A stretch of 64,000 nt of DNA from Luteibacter aegosomatissinici (GTDB taxonomy: Bacteria > Pseudomonadota > Gammaproteobacteria > Xanthomonadales > Rhodanobacteraceae), in the NCBI RefSeq assembly GCF_023078495.1, contig NZ_CP095742.1, positions 3,286,001-3,350,000 of the forward strand, given 5' to 3'. This document shows positions 24,837 to 34,374 of this stretch, piece by piece. The notes beneath the pieces were generated by a model, which ran no database searches, was not told the origin of the DNA, and saw nothing but the letters and a program-made list of their open reading frames with translations. Both the position numbers and the translations under genes were made by a program. How positions within the stretch are numbered: the stretch's first letter is position 1; each line of letters begins with the position of its first letter.

Positions 24837-27359
24837 TCAATGCGTGAGTGACGGGGAGTTTTTCCCCTTACCACCCTTACCTGATTTGCGCGTTACCTCA
24901 ACCACCTTGCCTTCCTCGGCCGCCTTGACGGCGCCCAGGGGGCGCTCGAGCGCGAGGTCGAGCACTTCATCAATCCACTTCACCGGATGGATCTGCAGCG
25001 AACTGGTGATGTTCTCCGGCAGGTCGACGAGATCCTTGCGGTTCTCCTCCGGGATGATCACGGTCGTGATACCACCGCGATGCGCCGCCAGCAGCTTTTC
25101 CTTCAGGCCACCGATCGGCAGCACACGGCCGCGCAGGGTGATCTCACCCGTCATCGCGACCTCGGAGCGCACAGGCACCTTGGTCAACGCAGAGACGAGC
25201 GCCGTGCACATCGCGATACCCGCACTGGGGCCATCCTTGGGTGTAGCACCCTCGGGCACGTGGATGTGGATATCGAGCTTCTCGTGGAAGTCCGGCTCGA
25301 TGCCCAGGCCAGCGGCACGTGCGCGAACCACGCTGAGCGCCGCCTGGATCGATTCCTTCATGACATCGCCGAGCTGGCCGGTGTGCACAAGGCGACCCTT
25401 GCCGGGCACCACGGACGCCTCGATGCTGAGCAGATCGCCGCCCACCTGGGTCCAGGCGAGGCCGGTAACCAGGCCCACTTCGTTCTGCTGTTCGGCGCGG
25501 CCGAAGTCGAACCGACGCACGCCGAGGTAATGGTCGAGATTTCCCGCATCGACGCCCACGCGGCCCGGGGCCGATGCCACCGTCTTCGCCTTGGCTTTCG
25601 CGCCCTTCGCAGGTGCTTTGGCCACAGGAGCCTTCGCACTCTCCGGCACCGTACCCAGCGCCAGCTCCTTCACGACCTTGCGGCAGATCTTAGAGATTTC
25701 ACGCTCGAGGTTACGCACGCCGGATTCACGCGTGTAGTAGCGAACGATATCGCGCACGGCCTCTTCGGCAATCGTCAGCTCCTCAGGCTTCAGGCCGTTC
25801 GCCTTCAGCTGCTTCGGCAACAGATACTTCTGCGCGATATTGAGCTTTTCGTCCTCGGTATAACCGGGGATGCGGATGACTTCCATGCGATCGAGCAGCG
25901 GCCCCGGGATATTCAGGGAGTTCGCCGTTGCGACCCACATCACCTCGGAAAGATCGAGATCGACTTCGAGGTAGTGATCATTGAACGCGTGGTTCTGTTC
26001 CGGATCGAGCACTTCGAGCAGCGCCGATGACGGATCGCCACGGAAATCCATCGACATCTTGTCGATTTCATCCAGGACGAACAAAGGATTCTTCGTACCG
26101 ACCTTGTTGAGGTTCTGCACGATGCGGCCCGGCATCGAGCCGATGTACGTGCGGCGATGTCCGCGAATCTCGGCCTCGTCACGCACACCACCCAGGCTCA
26201 TGCGAACGAACTTGCGGTTCGTTGCCTTCGCGATGGACTGGCCGAGCGATGTCTTGCCCACGCCGGGCGGGCCGACGAGGCAGAGGATCGGGCCTTTCAT
26301 GGTGTTCACGCGCTGCTGCACCGCCAGGTACTCAAGGATGCGCTCCTTGACCTTCTCAAGCCCGAAGTGATCGGCGTCGAGGGTTTCCTGGGCGAGTGCC
26401 AGATCCTTGCGCACCTTGCTGCGCTTCTTCCACGGCACGCCAACGACCCAATCCAAGTAGTTGCGCACCACCGTGGCCTCGGCCGACATGGGGGACATCT
26501 GCTTGAGCTTGTTGAACTCCTGGCGCGCCTTCGTGAGCACCGCCTTCGGCATGCCCGCGTTGTCGATCTTCTTCTGGAGTTCTTCGATCTCGTTCGCACC
26601 CTCCTCACCTTCACCCAGCTCCTTCTGGATGGCCTTCATCTGCTCGTTGAGGTAGTACTCGCGCTGGCTCTTTTCCATCTGCGACTTGACGCGGCCGCGG
26701 ATGCGCTTCTCGACCTGCTGCAGGTCCATCTCGCCATCGACAAGCCCGATGAGTAACTCAAGGCGCTGGCCGACGTCGGAGGTCTCAAGGACCTTCTGCT
26801 TATCCGCCATGCGCACCGAGAGATGCGCGGCAATGGAGTCCGCCAGGCGCGACGGGTCATCGATGCCCGACAGCGTCGCCAGGATTTCCGGCGGTAGCTT
26901 GCGGCTCTGCTTCACGAGTTGCTCGAATAGCGAAACGAGCGAGCGCGACACCACGTCGAGTTCGCGATCACTACCGCTGTAGATCGGCTCGATGACACGG
27001 GCACGGCCGCGCATCATGCCGCCTTCATCTTCGAACGAATCGATCTGCACGCGCGACTGGCCCTCGACCAGCACCTTCACGGTGCCATCGGGGAGCTTGA
27101 GCAACTGCAATACGCCCGCAAGCGTGCCGACCTGATGCAGGTCTTCCACGGCGGGATCGTCAATATCGGGGCTCTTCTGGGCGACGAGCAGGATCTGTCG
27201 TTCGCCTTCCATCGCCTGTTCCAGCGCGCGCATGGATTTGTCGCGCCCAACGAAGAGCGGGATGACCATGTGCGGGTAGACGACGACATCGCGCAGGGGG
27301 AGGACCGGCAACAGGTCCAGCGCGGCTCCGCTCGTGGTTTGGCTGCGATTCTTCGCCAT
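24837..27359 (-). CDS. lon: ATP-dependent Lon protease
   Basis: Lon degrades damaged and regulatory proteins in the cytosol. The 840-residue protein has the N-terminal substrate domain ([14 protein letters not shown]), a coiled-coil linker, AAA+ motifs with Walker [10 protein letters not shown] (near 360) and Walker [10 protein letters not shown], and the protease domain with catalytic Ser712 in DGPSAGIAM and the Lys in [10 protein letters not shown]. It is longer than E. coli Lon mainly through a Lys/Ala/Pro-rich insert at about 570-598, between the AAA lid and the protease domain, and a Gly/Lys-rich tail. It follows clpX in the conserved clpP-clpX-lon-hupB order. Confidence 0.97.
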   Translation of the reverse strand: MAKNRSQTTSGAALDLLPVLPLRDVVVYPHMVIPLFVGRDKSMRALEQAMEGERQILLVAQKSPDIDDPAVEDLHQVGTLAGVLQLLKLPDGTVKVLVEGQSRVQIDSFEDEGGMMRGRARVIEPIYSGSDRELDVVSRSLVSLFEQLVKQSRKLPPEILATLSGIDDPSRLADSIAAHLSVRMADKQKVLETSDVGQRLELLIGLVDGEMDLQQVEKRIRGRVKSQMEKSQREYYLNEQMKAIQKELGEGEEGANEIEELQKKIDNAGMPKAVLTKARQEFNKLKQMSPMSAEATVVRNYLDWVVGVPWKKRSKVRKDLALAQETLDADHFGLEKVKERILEYLAVQQRVNTMKGPILCLVGPPGVGKTSLGQSIAKATNRKFVRMSLGGVRDEAEIRGHRRTYIGSMPGRIVQNLNKVGTKNPLFVLDEIDKMSMDFRGDPSSALLEVLDPEQNHAFNDHYLEVDLDLSEVMWVATANSLNIPGPLLDRMEVIRIPGYTEDEKLNIAQKYLLPKQLKANGLKPEELTIAEEAVRDIVRYYTRESGVRNLEREISKICRKVVKELALGTVPESAKAPVAKAPAKGAKAKAKTVASAPGRVGVDAGNLDHYLGVRRFDFGRAEQQNEVGLVTGLAWTQVGGDLLSIEASVVPGKGRLVHTGQLGDVMKESIQAALSVVRARAAGLGIEPDFHEKLDIHIHVPEGATPKDGPSAGIAMCTALVSALTKVPVRSEVAMTGEITLRGRVLPIGGLKEKLLAAHRGGITTVIIPEENRKDLVDLPENITSSLQIHPVKWIDEVLDLALERPLGAVKAAEEGKVVEVTRKSGKGGKGKNSPSLTH

Positions 27360-27473
27360 GTGTGTGGGTTTTCCCTCAAAGAATGTGGGGTTCGCCCCGA
27401 CACTGCGCCGGAGCCACCATGGTAGTCAAGTGGAGGTTCGCGAAGGGACCATCAAGGCCCACGCCTACATACA

Positions 27474-27507
27474 AAAACGGCCCCGGCGCACTAACGCGCC
27501 GGGGCCG
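27474..27507 (-). terminator. Terminator downstream of clpX
   Basis: CGGCCCCGGCGC pairs perfectly with GCGCCGGGGCCG across ACTAAC; the minus strand continues with TTTTTG. Confidence 0.85.
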
Positions 27508-27531
27508 CTCCGTTTACCTTGCGGCCTCGCT

Positions 27532-28821
27532 TCAGGCGGCGTCGCCACCCTCGCCGGCGATCCGCTGCTGCAGGTTGCCGCGATAGATCAGGTACGGCTC
27601 AGCCTGGCCATCGATGACAGCATCATCGACCACGACCTTGCTCACATGCTCAAGCGACGGAAGCTCGAACATGGTATCGAGCAGCACTTGCTCCAGGATG
27701 GTGCGAAGGCCACGCGCGCCCGTCTTGCGCTTGAGCGCACGCTTGGCGATGGCGGACAGCGCCTCCGGACGGAACTCGAGCTCGGCGCCTTCCATGTCGA
27801 ACAGCTTGCGGAACTGCTTGGTGACCGCGTTTTTCGGCTCGGTGAGGATCTGTACCAGCGCGGCTTCGTCGAGCTCATCCAGCGTGGCGACCACCGGCAG
27901 GCGGCCGACAAACTCGGGGATGAGGCCAAAGCGAACCAGATCTGCCGGCTCCACTTCCGAAAGCATCTTGCCGACGTTTTCCGTCCGCTCTTTCGAGCGA
28001 ACTTCCGCGCCAAAGCCAATGCCCGTGGTCTCGGAACGCTGCTGGATCACCTTCTCCAGGCCGGCAAACGCGCCGCCGCAGATGAAGAGGATGTTGCGCG
28101 TATCGACCTGCAGGAATTCCTGCTGCGGATGCTTGCGACCACCCTGCGGCGGCACCGAGGCGAGCGTGCCTTCGATGAGCTTCAGCAGGGCTTGCTGAAC
28201 GCCTTCGCCGGACACATCGCGGGTGATCGACGGGTTTTCGCTCTTGCGCGAAATCTTGTCGATTTCATCGATGTAGACGATGCCGCTCTGAGCCTTTTCA
28301 ACGTCGTAGTCGCACTTCTGCAGAAGCTTCTGAATGATGTTCTCGACATCTTCACCGACGTAACCGGCTTCGGTCAGCGTCGTGGCATCCGCGATGGTGA
28401 ACGGCACGTTGAGCAGGCGCGCCAGCGTTTCCGCCAGCAGCGTCTTGCCCGAACCGGTCGGACCGATCAGGAGGATGTTCGACTTGCCGAGTTCGACGTC
28501 GTCGTTCTTCTGGCGCGATTCCATGCGCTTGTAATGGTTATAGACGGCAACGGACAGCGCCTTTTTGGCGCGCGTCTGGCCAACCACGTACTGGTCAAGC
28601 GCTTCCATGATTTCGCGCGGCTTCGGAAGCTGGGTACGGCCGGAGGCCGCCTTTTCTTCCAGTTCCTCGCGAATGATGTCGTTGCACAGCTCAACGCATT
28701 CGTCGCAGATGAACACGCTGGGGCCGGCGATCAGCTTGCGCACTTCATGCTGGCTCTTGCCGCAGAAGGAGCAGTACAGAATCTTGCCGTCGTTGGAACG
28801 GCCTTGCCGCTCGTCGCTCAT
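27532..28821 (-). CDS. clpX: ATP-dependent Clp protease ATP-binding subunit ClpX
   Basis: ClpX unfolds substrates and feeds them to ClpP. The 429-residue protein has the N-terminal C4 zinc finger (Cys17, Cys20, Cys39, Cys42), Walker A GPTGSGKT (near 119), Walker [12 protein letters not shown], the substrate-gripping pore region GYVGED and the ClpP-binding IGF-type loop (in TGIGFGAEV). It is 103 bases downstream of clpP. Confidence 0.97.
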   Translation of the reverse strand: MSDERQGRSNDGKILYCSFCGKSQHEVRKLIAGPSVFICDECVELCNDIIREELEEKAASGRTQLPKPREIMEALDQYVVGQTRAKKALSVAVYNHYKRMESRQKNDDVELGKSNILLIGPTGSGKTLLAETLARLLNVPFTIADATTLTEAGYVGEDVENIIQKLLQKCDYDVEKAQSGIVYIDEIDKISRKSENPSITRDVSGEGVQQALLKLIEGTLASVPPQGGRKHPQQEFLQVDTRNILFICGGAFAGLEKVIQQRSETTGIGFGAEVRSKERTENVGKMLSEVEPADLVRFGLIPEFVGRLPVVATLDELDEAALVQILTEPKNAVTKQFRKLFDMEGAELEFRPEALSAIAKRALKRKTGARGLRTILEQVLLDTMFELPSLEHVSKVVVDDAVIDGQAEPYLIYRGNLQQRIAGEGGDAA

Positions 28822-28924
28822 GCTTTGGGCCCTACTGAGGATCTAGATGCGCTTTGAGAATAGCACAGCACCCCGCCCCGGGAACCCGGGGCGAAGTGCT
28901 GGATTTCACAAGCGAAAAAGCCAA

Positions 28925-29557
28925 TCAAGCCGACTTGACGGTGTCAACGGTGCGCTTGTCGAGAACCGAGTCGATCAGGCCGTAAGCCTGGGCTTCCGCG
29001 CCGCTCATGAAGCGGTCGCGCTCGGTATCGCGGGCGATTTCCTCGACCGTCTTGCCGCTGTGGTTCGCCAGGATGGCGTTGAGACGCTCACGCATCGTGA
29101 GAATTTCACGGGCGTGGATCTCAATATCGGTAGCCTGGCCGGAAATGCCGCCAGCCCAGGGCTGGTGGATCATGATCCGGGAGTGCGGCAGCGAGTAACG
29201 CTTGCCGGCCGCACCTGCCGCCAGCAGCAGGGCGCCCATGGAAGCCGCCTGGCCGATGCACATGGTGCTGACATCCGGCTTCACGAACTGCATGGTGTCG
29301 TAGATCGCCATGCCGGCCGTGACCGAGCCACCCGGGCTGTTGATGTACAGGTTGATGTCCTTGTCCGGGTTTTCCGATTCAAGGAACAGGAGCTGCGCGA
29401 CGATCACGTTGGCCATGTAGTCGTCGACCGGGCCAACCGCGAAGATCACGCGCTCCTTGAGGAGGCGCGAGTAAATGTCGTACGAACGCTCGCCGCGCGA
29501 GGTCTGTTCGACGACGATGGGCACCAGGTTGAGGTTCTGGATCGGAGCCATGGACAT
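28925..29557 (-). CDS. clpP: ATP-dependent Clp protease proteolytic subunit ClpP
   Basis: ClpP forms the tetradecameric serine protease chamber. The 210 residues contain the catalytic Ser106 (IGQAASMGA), His131 (IMIHQP) and the Asp in the RDTERD segment near 177. The loop after His131 reads [16 protein letters not shown], whereas most proteobacterial ClpP have LGGFQGQASDIEIHA, a mild divergence. A short N-terminal propeptide precedes the mature start. GGAGAG lies seven bases before the ATG. It lies between tig and clpX. Confidence 0.97.
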   Translation of the reverse strand: MSMAPIQNLNLVPIVVEQTSRGERSYDIYSRLLKERVIFAVGPVDDYMANVIVAQLLFLESENPDKDINLYINSPGGSVTAGMAIYDTMQFVKPDVSTMCIGQAASMGALLLAAGAAGKRYSLPHSRIMIHQPWAGGISGQATDIEIHAREILTMRERLNAILANHSGKTVEEIARDTERDRFMSGAEAQAYGLIDSVLDKRTVDTVKSA

Positions 29558-29606
29558 GCGGTCTCTCCTTCGTGTGGGGCCCGGTTGTTGCCAGTGAATC
29601 GGCGCC

Positions 29607-30899
29607 TTAGGCGCCGATCGGCCGCATTACCTCGTCGAAGCTCAGTTCCTGGTCGGTGGACTTGGCGTTATCCGCCACCCATTCCGCCACCTGGTCTTCC
29701 ATCACGCGGTTCTGCAGTCCCTGCATCAGTTGGGGGTCACTGTTATACAGTTCAATGACCTTTTCCGGCTCTTCATAGGTGGAGGCAATCGCCGTGAGCA
29801 TCTCGCCCATGCGCTTGCGGTCAAGGCGCAGCTCGTTCTTGCGGGCAATCTCACCCATGAGCAGGGCGGCGGTCACACGCTTCTTCGCGAACGGCAGGGC
29901 CTGGGCCACCATCTCCGGCGACGGCTGCTGGCCGCGCGGCAGGTTGCCGGCCGCCAGGCTCTGGGCCTCGGCATTGGCCATCAGGTCGGGCACATCCAGC
30001 TCCGGATAGGCGCCAGCCAGCTTTTCAGCCACTTCGGACTTCAGGCGGGCCATCAGCGTGGCCTTGAGTTCACGCTCAAGGTTGGCGCGCACTTCCTTGC
30101 GGAAGGTGTCGACATCGCCGTCGGCCACGCCGAACAGCTGGATGAACTCGGCATCCACGGCCGGAAGGTTCGGCTCCTGGACCTTGATGATCTTGAAGGT
30201 GACCTTGGCGGTCTTGCCGGCGAGCTCCGGGTTACGGAAATCTTCGGGGAAGGCCACGTCCTGAACCAGGTCATCGCCGGCGCTACGACCGGTCAGGGCT
30301 TCGTCGAGTGCCTTGAACAGCGTGCCCGAGCCGATCACGCTACCCGCGCGCTCCAGGCCTTCGGCCGGGAAGCGGTAATCGCCGGCTTCCGCGGAGTATT
30401 CGAACATGACGAAGTCGCCTTCCTTGGAAGCACGCGACACGTCATCGAAGCTGCGACGCTGGGTGCGCAGGGTCTCGATCATCTTGTCGATGTCGGTGTC
30501 CTTCACCTCGGCCTTGGGGCGGGCGATTTCCAGCGCGGCCACGTCGATAGCCGGGAACTCCGGCATGATCTCGAAGGTGGCGGTGTAAGCAATCTCGCCA
30601 TCGACGGCGTTGCCCGTGGTATCGACCGACGGGTTGGCGATCGGCTGGAGCTTTTCCTGAGTCACGGCTTCACGCAGGGTGGTGCCGATGAGGTCCGAGA
30701 GCGCCTCGCCACGGACCTGCGCGCCGAAGCGCTGCTTGATCACTGTGGTGGGCACCTTGCCGGGACGGAAGCCCTTGAGGCGGACCGTGCGGCCCATTTC
30801 CGCAATGCGCTCGGAGACCTGGGTCTCCAGACGCTCAGCCGGGAACTTCACCGTGAGCTTGCGCCCGAGCTTGCCGACATTCTCAACCGAAACCTGCAT
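29607..30899 (-). CDS. tig: Trigger factor
   Basis: This ribosome-associated chaperone meets nascent chains at the exit tunnel. The 430 residues include the N-terminal ribosome-binding signature (GFRPGKVP, about 44-51), an FKBP-like PPIase domain (about 160-245) and the helical C-terminal arms. The PPIase domain is divergent: several aromatic and hydrophobic pocket residues of E. coli trigger factor are not kept ([15 protein letters not shown] in place of the usual DFxGxxDGxxFxGG). CAGGAGAGG precedes the ATG. It leads the tig-clpP-clpX series. Confidence 0.95.
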   Translation of the reverse strand: MQVSVENVGKLGRKLTVKFPAERLETQVSERIAEMGRTVRLKGFRPGKVPTTVIKQRFGAQVRGEALSDLIGTTLREAVTQEKLQPIANPSVDTTGNAVDGEIAYTATFEIMPEFPAIDVAALEIARPKAEVKDTDIDKMIETLRTQRRSFDDVSRASKEGDFVMFEYSAEAGDYRFPAEGLERAGSVIGSGTLFKALDEALTGRSAGDDLVQDVAFPEDFRNPELAGKTAKVTFKIIKVQEPNLPAVDAEFIQLFGVADGDVDTFRKEVRANLERELKATLMARLKSEVAEKLAGAYPELDVPDLMANAEAQSLAAGNLPRGQQPSPEMVAQALPFAKKRVTAALLMGEIARKNELRLDRKRMGEMLTAIASTYEEPEKVIELYNSDPQLMQGLQNRVMEDQVAEWVADNAKSTDQELSFDEVMRPIGA

Positions 30900-31073
30900 G
30901 ACCTCTCCTGAAACCGCCGCCGACGCGGCGCGATGGCGGCATCCGCCGCCTTGACCGAATACTTAGGGATTCACCGCGAACGCCTGGCCCCACCCCGGAC
31001 CAACCGGCGCTGGCGAAAACCCCGCAAATGACTGCCCATTCTACGTTTTGCCGTCATACCGCCGCAACAGGCC

Positions 31074-31508
31074 TCAAGGGCCGGCCCAGCGGCGCGGACC
31101 GCCCCCTTCCGAAGCCAGCGCATCCCCCGGGTTGGCAAGCGCGCAGGCCGATATCGAGAGGCAGCCGCAACCAATACAGTCGCCCAGGCGATCTCGCAGG
31201 CTAGTGAGATGAGCGATGCGCTCATCCAGGTCCTGGCGCCATCGTTCAGACAGACCAGCCCAATCCTCGCGGCTGGGCGTGCGGCCCTCTGGCAGGCTCG
31301 CCAGAGCCTGCCGCACAGCCTCGAGAGGAATGCCGACGCGCTGGGCCACCCGGATGACGGCAATGCGGCGCAGCACATCGCTCCCATAGCGCCGCTGGTT
31401 GCCCGCCGTGCGGAGACTGTGGATCAGCCCCTTTCGTTCGTAGAAATGCAGCGCCGATACGGCAACTCCGGCGCGCCGGGATACCTCGCCCACGCTCAGC
31501 TCACGCAT
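31074..31508 (-). CDS. soxR: Redox-sensitive MerR-family regulator SoxR
   Basis: SoxR is a dimeric transcription factor whose [2Fe-2S] cluster is oxidised by redox-cycling compounds, which switches on its target promoter. The 144-residue protein has the MerR helix-turn-helix (LSVGEVSRRAGVAVSALHFYE, shortened: LSVGEVSRRAGV and ALHFYERKGL) and the SoxR cluster motif C-x2-C-x-C-x5-C at Cys111, Cys114, Cys116 and Cys122. It is divergent from an MFS transporter, with a SoxR-box-like palindrome between the genes. No soxS is present in the window, as expected outside the enterics. Confidence 0.93.
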   Translation of the reverse strand: MRELSVGEVSRRAGVAVSALHFYERKGLIHSLRTAGNQRRYGSDVLRRIAVIRVAQRVGIPLEAVRQALASLPEGRTPSREDWAGLSERWRQDLDERIAHLTSLRDRLGDCIGCGCLSISACALANPGDALASEGGGPRRWAGP

Positions 31509-31511
31509 CGC

Positions 31512-31542
31512 TTGACCTCAACCATGGTTCAGGTCCGATCCT
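31512..31542 (+). promoter_or_regulatory. SoxR-box promoter with 19-base spacer
   Basis: TTGACC (31512-31517) and GATCCT (31537-31542) are separated by 19 bases, the elongated spacing used by MerR-family activators. The spacer holds the near-perfect dyad ACCTCAACCATGGTTCAGGT, close to the known SoxR site CCTCAAGTTAACTTGAGG. It would drive the MFS gene and lies just in front of the soxR ATG, so it may also autoregulate soxR. Confidence 0.7.
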
Positions 31543-31599
31543 CTCGCTTCCGGGCCCCGCGCGCAACCATGCGACACTCCCGCTCCCCCAAGGATTGAA

Positions 31600-32991
31600 A
31601 TGAACGTGGGCACGTCTGACCCCAAGCTCCTCGACGCCTCGGCCTCCCCCGCCGCCGAAGGCATCCTCGCCCCCCGCTACCGTGCCGCGACCCTCGGGAT
31701 GGTGGCTCTGATTTCCCTGATCGCCTTCGAGGCACTGGCGGTCACGACGGCCATGCCGACCGTGGCCCGTGAACTCGATGGCCTGCGGATCTACGCCCTC
31801 GCCTTCGGCGGCGTCCTCGCTACCAGCGTGATTGGCATGGTGATCTCCGGCCGCTGGAGCGATCGGCGCGGGCCGGCGCCGGCGATGTGGACCGGCCTGG
31901 CCGGCTTCGTCGCCGGCCTGCTGGTCGCCGGCTTCGCGCACGCCATGCCCATGCTGCTTGTGGGCCGGTTGATCCAGGGCCTGGGTGCTGGCCTGCTCTC
32001 CCCGGCGCTTTATGTGATCGTGGGCCGGCTCTATCCCGATCACCTGCGGCCAAAGGTCTTCGCCTCGTTTTCGGCCGGCTGGGTCGTGCCAGCCCTCATT
32101 GGGCCGGCGGTGAGCGGCCTGATCGTCGAGCACATCGGCTGGCGCTGGGTTTTCCTCGGCGTACCACTGCTGGCCCTGCCGGCTGCCCTGGGTCTCCGCG
32201 GGGCACTTCGCAGCCTCGACGCGCCGGTCGCGCACACGGATGATCGGCCGGGCCAGATGCTGAACGCGATCGGCGCGTCCATAGGCGCATGCACCCTCTT
32301 CCTCGCCGGGCAGGAACACGGCTGGCGCGCTGCTGTTCTTCTTTTACCAGCGATCGGTGCGCTCATCAGCTGCGGCCGCCGCCTTCTACCGCCGGGCACG
32401 CTTCGGGCCGCGCGCGGCCTCCCGTCCGTGGTTGGCCTCCGCGGACTCGTTGCATCAGCGTTTTTCGGTGCCGAAGCCTTCCTTCCGCTCGCCTTCTCCC
32501 GCCAGCATGGCCTGTCGCCCACCTGGTCGGGGCTCGCCATCAGCGTCGGCGCCGTCGGCTGGTTCTCGGGTTCGTGGTACCAGGGCCACCTGGCGAAGAT
32601 CTCGCGCCAGGCGCTGCTCAATCGCGGGACGGGCCTGATGGCGATCGGCACGATCGTCGCCGGCCTGGCTACGTTCGCTGCGACGCCCGTGGCGGTCGCG
32701 GTGCTCGGCTGGCTTACGACAGGCCTCGGTATCGGCATGGTGTACGGCACGGTATCCACGCTCGCGCTTTCTATGTCGGCAGCGCACGAACAGGGTACGA
32801 ATGCCTCCGCTCTTCAGCTCTGCGAATCGCTCGCGGTCGCCGCGACACTCGCCATCGGCGGTTCGCTCTTTGCGGCATTGCTCAACGTTTCGCAGACCAT
32901 GGCGTTCGGCGCGAACTTTGCGATCACGGTGGCGCTGGCGTGGCTGGCGAACGTCGTGGCGCGCAGGACGAATGCGCCGGCCCACGTGTAG
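31600..32991 (+). CDS. MFS drug-efflux-type transporter
   Basis: This 463-residue inner-membrane protein has about 14 hydrophobic segments, motif A as GRWSDRRGP after the second segment, and GRLIQGLGAGLLSP in the fourth, the pattern of drug/proton antiporters (DHA2-like). An AAGGATTG ribosome site precedes ATG 31600. It is divergent from soxR and its promoter contains a SoxR-like site, so induction by redox-active compounds such as phenazines or quinones is likely. The substrate is inferred from context only. Confidence 0.87.
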   Translation: MNVGTSDPKLLDASASPAAEGILAPRYRAATLGMVALISLIAFEALAVTTAMPTVARELDGLRIYALAFGGVLATSVIGMVISGRWSDRRGPAPAMWTGLAGFVAGLLVAGFAHAMPMLLVGRLIQGLGAGLLSPALYVIVGRLYPDHLRPKVFASFSAGWVVPALIGPAVSGLIVEHIGWRWVFLGVPLLALPAALGLRGALRSLDAPVAHTDDRPGQMLNAIGASIGACTLFLAGQEHGWRAAVLLLPAIGALISCGRRLLPPGTLRAARGLPSVVGLRGLVASAFFGAEAFLPLAFSRQHGLSPTWSGLAISVGAVGWFSGSWYQGHLAKISRQALLNRGTGLMAIGTIVAGLATFAATPVAVAVLGWLTTGLGIGMVYGTVSTLALSMSAAHEQGTNASALQLCESLAVAATLAIGGSLFAALLNVSQTMAFGANFAITVALAWLANVVARRTNAPAHV

Positions 32992-33061
32992 CAAGGGAAA
33001 CCCTCACACCAACTCGCGAGCAAGGGCGCCTTTCCGCGCTAACGTAAGTCACCTACTTTGC

Positions 33062-33083
33062 AGCAAGGCAGATTCTGCCTGCT
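33062..33083. promoter_or_regulatory. Operator-like palindrome before the small membrane protein genes
   Basis: The sequence AGCAAGGCAGATTCTGCCTG then CT is a dyad (GGCAGA-T-TCTGCC in the centre, extended to AGC/GCT with one bulged base), 24 bases before the first ATG of the islet. It could be an operator or a short attenuator hairpin. Confidence 0.4.
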
Positions 33084-33106
33084 ACGCTGCGAGGTGAGAG
33101 AACGTC

Positions 33107-33325
33107 ATGGACAGGGCCATTACATTGGACGAAGAACGAAAGCGCTGGTTCGAGGAATACAAGCGCACGTCGCTCGAGATGCGCAAGATGTACGCCGAGC
33201 TGGACAAACTCGAGTACGAGAAAAACTGGTATCCGTTCTGGATCGGCGTCGGCCTCGTGACGTCGATCCTCACGTCACTCGCAACCTTTGCGACGCTGCT
33301 ATTCACGATCGCCAGGAAGATCTGA
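33107..33325 (+). CDS. Small YP-motif membrane protein 1
   Basis: The 72-residue protein has a charged N-terminal helix (residues 5-40, with regular Glu/Lys/Arg), the motif NWYP at 40-43 and one transmembrane helix (about 45-68) ending in IARKI. No signal peptide or enzymatic motif is present. It shares its layout with the proteins at 33326 and 33888: helix, aromatic-Tyr-Pro, membrane span. GAGGTGAG lies about eight bases before the ATG. The next gene starts directly after its stop codon. Function unknown; a homo- or hetero-oligomeric membrane complex is a guess. Confidence 0.75.
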   Translation: MDRAITLDEERKRWFEEYKRTSLEMRKMYAELDKLEYEKNWYPFWIGVGLVTSILTSLATFATLLFTIARKI

Positions 33326-33724
33326 ATGGAAACCCTACGCTTCGCGTCGGGCAACGGCGACTGGAAAGGGCCGGCGAGCGTGTCTACCTTAAACGAAGGC
33401 AACTCGCGCCTGCAGGCATCAAGGCAAGCATCGATGGACGGCAACCGAGCGATGGACAAGCACTTCGGCGACGATGACCGACAGAGGGCACGGCTGGAAC
33501 GTAAAAAGCTTCGCGCCGAACTCAAAAAGATCAGGTTCGAGGTCGAAAGAAAGATGACCGAAGATCTGGTCCAAACACAGACCATGACCTCCAGGCTCAT
33601 TGCGGAGACACGAAAGTTCAACGAGGAAGCGCGGCACTATCCATGGATCACTTTTGGCGCACTGATTCTTAGTGGTATCGCTGCGCTCACCGGGTTGGTC
33701 TCCGCTTTATTCAGGGCTGCGTGA
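33326..33724 (+). CDS. Small YP-motif membrane protein 2
   Basis: This frame encodes 132 residues. The first 40 are low in pattern and may be untranslated if ATG 33434 is the real start, but ATG 33326 has a good AGGAAG site and directly abuts the stop of the previous gene. Residues 50-103 form a long, very charged helix (RARLERKKLRAELKKIRFEV), followed by RHYP and a transmembrane helix (about 108-129). The same helix-YP-membrane plan as its neighbours suggests tandem duplication and divergence. Function unknown. Confidence 0.68.
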   Translation: METLRFASGNGDWKGPASVSTLNEGNSRLQASRQASMDGNRAMDKHFGDDDRQRARLERKKLRAELKKIRFEVERKMTEDLVQTQTMTSRLIAETRKFNEEARHYPWITFGALILSGIAALTGLVSALFRAA

Positions 33725-33887
33725 GCTTCAGACGACATACATTGACGCTGCTCTATGCGCGGCTACCCGAACCATACGGAGGCCTATGTACGGGAGCTTG
33801 CCGCACTGGCGACGCAGCACCGACCCGAGCACGTGTGATAAGTGCGCTGGGAACCCACTAATTCACCTGATACGCTAGGGGCATCCA

Positions 33888-34103
33888 ATGGCTGAGGCCA
33901 AGACCGTGAACGCCGCCGACCTCGAACTGATCCACGCGAACATCTCGAAGACCATGGCCGAGACCATGAAGCTCGGCGCAGAGACCGCGAAGATTCAGGC
34001 GGAGCAGCGCTATTACCCGATGGTTGCGCTCGGGGCCATCGTTGTCGGCGCCCTCGGCGCTGGCGCGTCCATCATCGCCGGCGTAATCAAGCTGGCGTAC
34101 TAG
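33888..34103 (+). CDS. Small YP-motif membrane protein 3
   Basis: The 71-residue protein has an amphipathic charged helix (LELIHANISKTMAETMKLGA, then ETAKIQAEQ), the motif RYYP at 41-44, and a Gly/Ala-rich transmembrane helix (about 46-68). TAGGGG lies seven bases before ATG 33888. It follows a 163-base gap after protein 2, which holds no convincing gene, and is followed by a strong terminator, which closes the islet's transcription unit. Function unknown. Confidence 0.75.
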   Translation: MAEAKTVNAADLELIHANISKTMAETMKLGAETAKIQAEQRYYPMVALGAIVVGALGAGASIIAGVIKLAY

Positions 34104-34133
34104 CGCCCCTTCGATTCCAAGCGTTACGCAACG

Positions 34134-34160
34134 AACCCGCCCTTACCGGCGGGTTTTTTG
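34134..34160 (+). terminator. Terminator after the YP-protein genes
   Basis: AACCCGCC pairs with GGCGGGTT across CTTACC, followed by a run of six T. Confidence 0.88.
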
Positions 34161-34182
34161 TCGTCTGCGGTCAGGGGGTCAC

Positions 34183-34290
34183 ATGCGCGCTTATCGCGTC
34201 GATGAAGTGAACGACCGGGTGAAGCTCAGCATGATTGACGGCGCTGCGGCACTCACTGCGCTCCGTGGCACCTCGCGTGCGAGGGCTTAA
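34183..34290 (+). CDS. Possible 35-residue ORF
   Basis: A short frame MRAYRVDEVNDRVKLSMIDG and 15 more residues has a CAGGGGG site four bases before its ATG. It lies between the islet terminator and tRNA-Leu. It may be a real small protein, or the remnant of a larger gene lost from the tRNA-adjacent end of the islet. No family is recognised. Confidence 0.3.
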   Translation: MRAYRVDEVNDRVKLSMIDGAAALTALRGTSRARA

Positions 34291-34374
34291 TCGTTACGGG
34301 ACAGAGATTGTTACGTCAGATGTAACTCTTACGGTGTCGTAACGCCTAAGTGCCTGATTCAAGTCACTTGGCGC

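Noticed and set aside
33755-33838. A 27-codon frame between YP proteins 2 and 3
   Set aside because: No clear ribosome site or family; kept only as a possible remnant in the findings.
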